A DNA stretch of 64,000 bases. It comes from Rugosimonospora africana. GTDB taxonomy: Bacteria; Actinomycetota; Actinomycetes; Mycobacteriales; Micromonosporaceae. Shown here piece after piece: positions 62,623-64,000 of the stretch. The notes beneath the pieces were generated by a model. It was not told where the DNA came from. It ran no database searches and saw only the letters and a list, made by a program, of their open reading frames with translations. The position numbers and the translations under genes are program-made. Each line of letters opens with the position of its first letter. Within the stretch, counting starts at the first letter, position 1. Location of the stretch: the NCBI RefSeq assembly GCF_016862975.1, contig NZ_BONZ01000068.1, forward strand, positions 1 through 64,000, read 5' to 3'.

Positions 62623-62635
62623 CTTACACGCTAAG
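62623..62635. promoter_or_regulatory. Short dyad in the 62.6-kb promoter region
   Basis: CTTA-CACGC-TAAG, with a further GCTAA at 62609, just upstream of the small membrane protein operon. The form is typical of TetR-family operators, but no regulator is nearby. Confidence 0.35.
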
Positions 62636-62718
62636 TCGGATAGTCCCACGCGTCAAGCGGGTCAACGGTCGTCACTCCCCGAGATGCCGATGTGCGTCGT
62701 CGACCCGATACTGTCCTC

Positions 62719-63063
62719 ATGCGCGTGTCGGACTATCTGGTCGCCATCCCCATCGGCCTGGTCATCGGAGTACTCGGCCGGCTCGTGCTGCCCGGCCGGC
62801 AGCGCATCGGCGTCTTCGTCACGTTCCTCATCGGCGTCGCGGCCGCAGTCGCCGGCACCTGGATCGCCGGACACCTCTCGCTGAGTCGTGGGGACGCCCA
62901 CTGGCACGGCCTGTCCTGGAACTGGATCCTGCTGGGCATCCAGGTCGGCTTCGCGGTCGTCGGGGTGGGGCTGGCGAACAAGGTGACGCACACCGCGCTG
63001 GCCGACAACGACGACCGGCCACGCCGCCGCACCCGCCGGCGCCGCACGCGAACGGCGCGCTGA
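62719..63063 (+). CDS. GlsB/YeaQ/YmgE-like small membrane protein
   Basis: A 114-residue protein with a Gly-rich first helix pair (VAIPIGLVIGVLGRLVLPG, VFVTFLIGVAAAVAGTWIAG), as in the transglycosylase-associated GlsB/YeaQ/YmgE family, a third helix (ILLGIQVGFAVVGVGL) and a very basic C-terminus (RPRRRTRRRR). These are small stress-related membrane proteins of unknown mechanism. ATG 62719 is preferred; a GTG at 62692 is possible. Confidence 0.72.
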   Translation: MRVSDYLVAIPIGLVIGVLGRLVLPGRQRIGVFVTFLIGVAAAVAGTWIAGHLSLSRGDAHWHGLSWNWILLGIQVGFAVVGVGLANKVTHTALADNDDRPRRRTRRRRTRTAR

Positions 63064-63068
63064 GACAC

Positions 63069-63147
63069 CCGCGGCACGCTTCGGGGGCAGCTGGACGTCG
63101 TACTCGCCCGCGACCACGAGGATCCGTGCGCCGAGACGGGCGAGAGC
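63069..63147 (-). pseudogene. Remnant of an alpha/beta hydrolase C-terminal region
   Basis: The minus strand encodes ALARLGARILVVAGEYDV followed by QLPPKRAA, a good match to the strand-7 region of alpha/beta hydrolases (PTLVVAGEYDxxxPPxxAA). Flanking sequence in this frame shows no fold, nucleophile elbow or start. It is probably a decayed fragment. Confidence 0.5.
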
Positions 63148-63255
63148 CGATCGGCGTACAGAGAGGCGACGGCCGCACCGGTGGAGTGCGCGTCCACTGT
63201 GGACAATGGTGCCGTACCGGACCGTGGTGTAGCGATTTTCGTGCCGGCCGGATAG

Positions 63256-63285
63256 CATTTCGTGCCGTACGCATGGCACGAAATG
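63256..63285. promoter_or_regulatory. Perfect 11-bp inverted repeat at the ribosome-binding site
   Basis: CATTTCGTGCC (63256-63266), an 8-bp spacer, and GGCACGAAATG (63275-63285). The right arm directly abuts the GGAGG Shine-Dalgarno sequence of the next gene. It is a strong operator candidate or an RNA hairpin that could block initiation. Confidence 0.7.
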
Positions 63286-63293
63286 GAGGCGTA

Positions 63294-64000
63294 ATGGCCG
63301 ACGCGGCAATCCCGGACAGCTGCGCCCACTGTGGCCGGGAGCTACCTGCGCAGCGAGACAGGGGCAGGAAGCGAGCCTACTGCGGGCCGACATGCCGAAG
63401 CGCCGCCCGGCGGGCCAGGGAGCGAGCCGGCAGCGGTGACGTAAAGGCGTCGTTGACAGCGGGCACGCGTCAGGAATACCTTGACAGCGTGAACGGCACG
63501 GTAACCGATCCGGCCACCGCGGCGAGCCAGGGTCAGGAGGCAGGTCGCGAGTTCGCCCGCGACCTGCTCGCCTCGCACCGGGCGCAGAGCCCGCTGGACA
63601 CCATCGCGATGATGCAGGGCGCGGTGCACAGCCTGTCTGAGGGGCTGCGCCGGGCCGTCGAGCAGGCGAGGGCGTCGGGCAGCAGCTGGGCCGACGTGGG
63701 ACGCATGCTCGGCACCACCAGGCAGGCGGCCTTCCAGCGGTTCGGCAGGCCGACCGATCCGCGCACCGGCCGGCCGATGACGGAAAACCTGCTCCCCGAC
63801 GCCGCGGACCGGGCGGTCGGCCTGTTCTCCGACCTCGTCGCCGGGCGGTGGGAACGGGCCCGCCGCGACTTCGGCGAGCGGGTCGCGAGCCGGCTGGACG
63901 CGCCGCGGTTGGCGGCTGTGTGGGCGGCGTTGTCCGGCCGGGCCGGGGCGTACGAGCGGATGGGGACTCCGCTGGTCTACCCGGGCGGCGATCTCACGAT
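63294..64000 (+). CDS. Zinc-finger/HTH protein, 3' end beyond window
   Basis: The frame is open from ATG 63294 (GGAGG ribosome-binding site) to the window end, at least 235 codons. Residues ~10-34 form a treble-clef-like site (SCAHCGRELP, AYCGPTCRSAARRARERAG; CxxC and CxxxC). Residues ~90-150 contain a helix-turn-helix segment (SWADVGRMLGTTRQAAFQRFG), as in small actinobacterial DNA-binding proteins. The following region (NLLPDAADRAVGLFSDLVAGRWERARRDF) resembles DUF3887-type domains. It is probably a DNA-binding regulator acting on the inverted repeat in front of it. Confidence 0.82.
   Translation, partial: MADAAIPDSCAHCGRELPAQRDRGRKRAYCGPTCRSAARRARERAGSGDVKASLTAGTRQEYLDSVNGTVTDPATAASQGQEAGREFARDLLASHRAQSPLDTIAMMQGAVHSLSEGLRRAVEQARASGSSWADVGRMLGTTRQAAFQRFGRPTDPRTGRPMTENLLPDAADRAVGLFSDLVAGRWERARRDFGERVASRLDAPRLAAVWAALSGRAGAYERMGTPLVYPGGDLT

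Overview
This is high-GC (roughly 70 percent) actinomycete chromosome. The GC-rich third codon positions, frequent GTG starts, many 4-bp stop/start overlaps (ATGA or GTGA), secreted CBM2 and ricin-lectin proteins and a SARP-controlled type II polyketide locus point to a filamentous, sporulating actinobacterium. A Micromonosporaceae-like genus would fit, but that is inference because no 16S rRNA or other marker is present. No tRNA, rRNA or CRISPR array was seen.

Layout. 1-330: 3' end of a TnpB gene (IS200/IS605). 337-3785: heterodimeric ABC exporter with one degenerate ATP site. 3827-13600: regulators (SufR-like, HxlR, MarR), a DsbA-like protein, YaaA, a VanY-like peptidase with a membrane sensor kinase, a BtuF-like protein, an FGE-like protein and an MFS pump. 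13755-22370: a secreted SH3b/NlpC-type protein, an epoxide hydrolase/PEP-mutase-type pair, and a TetR gene divergent from a P450, hydrolase, SDR and Baeyer-Villiger-type monooxygenase operon. 22407-29427: a DUF4097 protein, a ribbon-helix-helix protein, a GH75 chitosanase, a P-loop protein, an MFS pump and a FnIII/CBM2 secreted protein. 29818-35675: FAH hydrolase, SDR and LarA (sugar-acid or hydroxy-acid catabolism), LtrA, a second FAH protein and GNAT. 35788-41175: TPR and AAA+ pair, MFS, GH3.

41372-55500 is the main biosynthetic locus: an aromatic type II polyketide cluster resembling spore-pigment/pentangular (whiE-type) sets. One arm (minus strand) runs AccD-AccA fusion, BCCP, biotin carboxylase, ACP-aromatase/cyclase fusion, WhiE-ORFII-type cupin, KS-alpha, KS-beta. 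The other arm (plus strand) runs SARP, a tandem-duplicated TcmI-type cyclase, an ABM-ABM-FAD monooxygenase fusion, a stand-alone ABM protein and a P450. A bacterial-type acetyl-CoA carboxylase would supply malonyl-CoA. The minimal PKS plus cyclases would fold a long chain, and the oxygenases would tailor it. The unusual number of gene fusions is the main novelty of the cluster.

55582-64000: secreted PI-PLC-like protein, an alpha/beta hydrolase plus M19-type dipeptidase operon with a strong operator, a membrane protein, a stand-alone 5'-3' exonuclease, small membrane proteins, and a truncated zinc-finger/HTH gene with a perfect inverted repeat at its ribosome-binding site.

Across the window, about eleven unrelated genes end in short tandem arrays (mostly 14-16 bp units) whose units contain the gene's own stop codon. 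I know of no description of such elements. They are the most unusual structural signal here.
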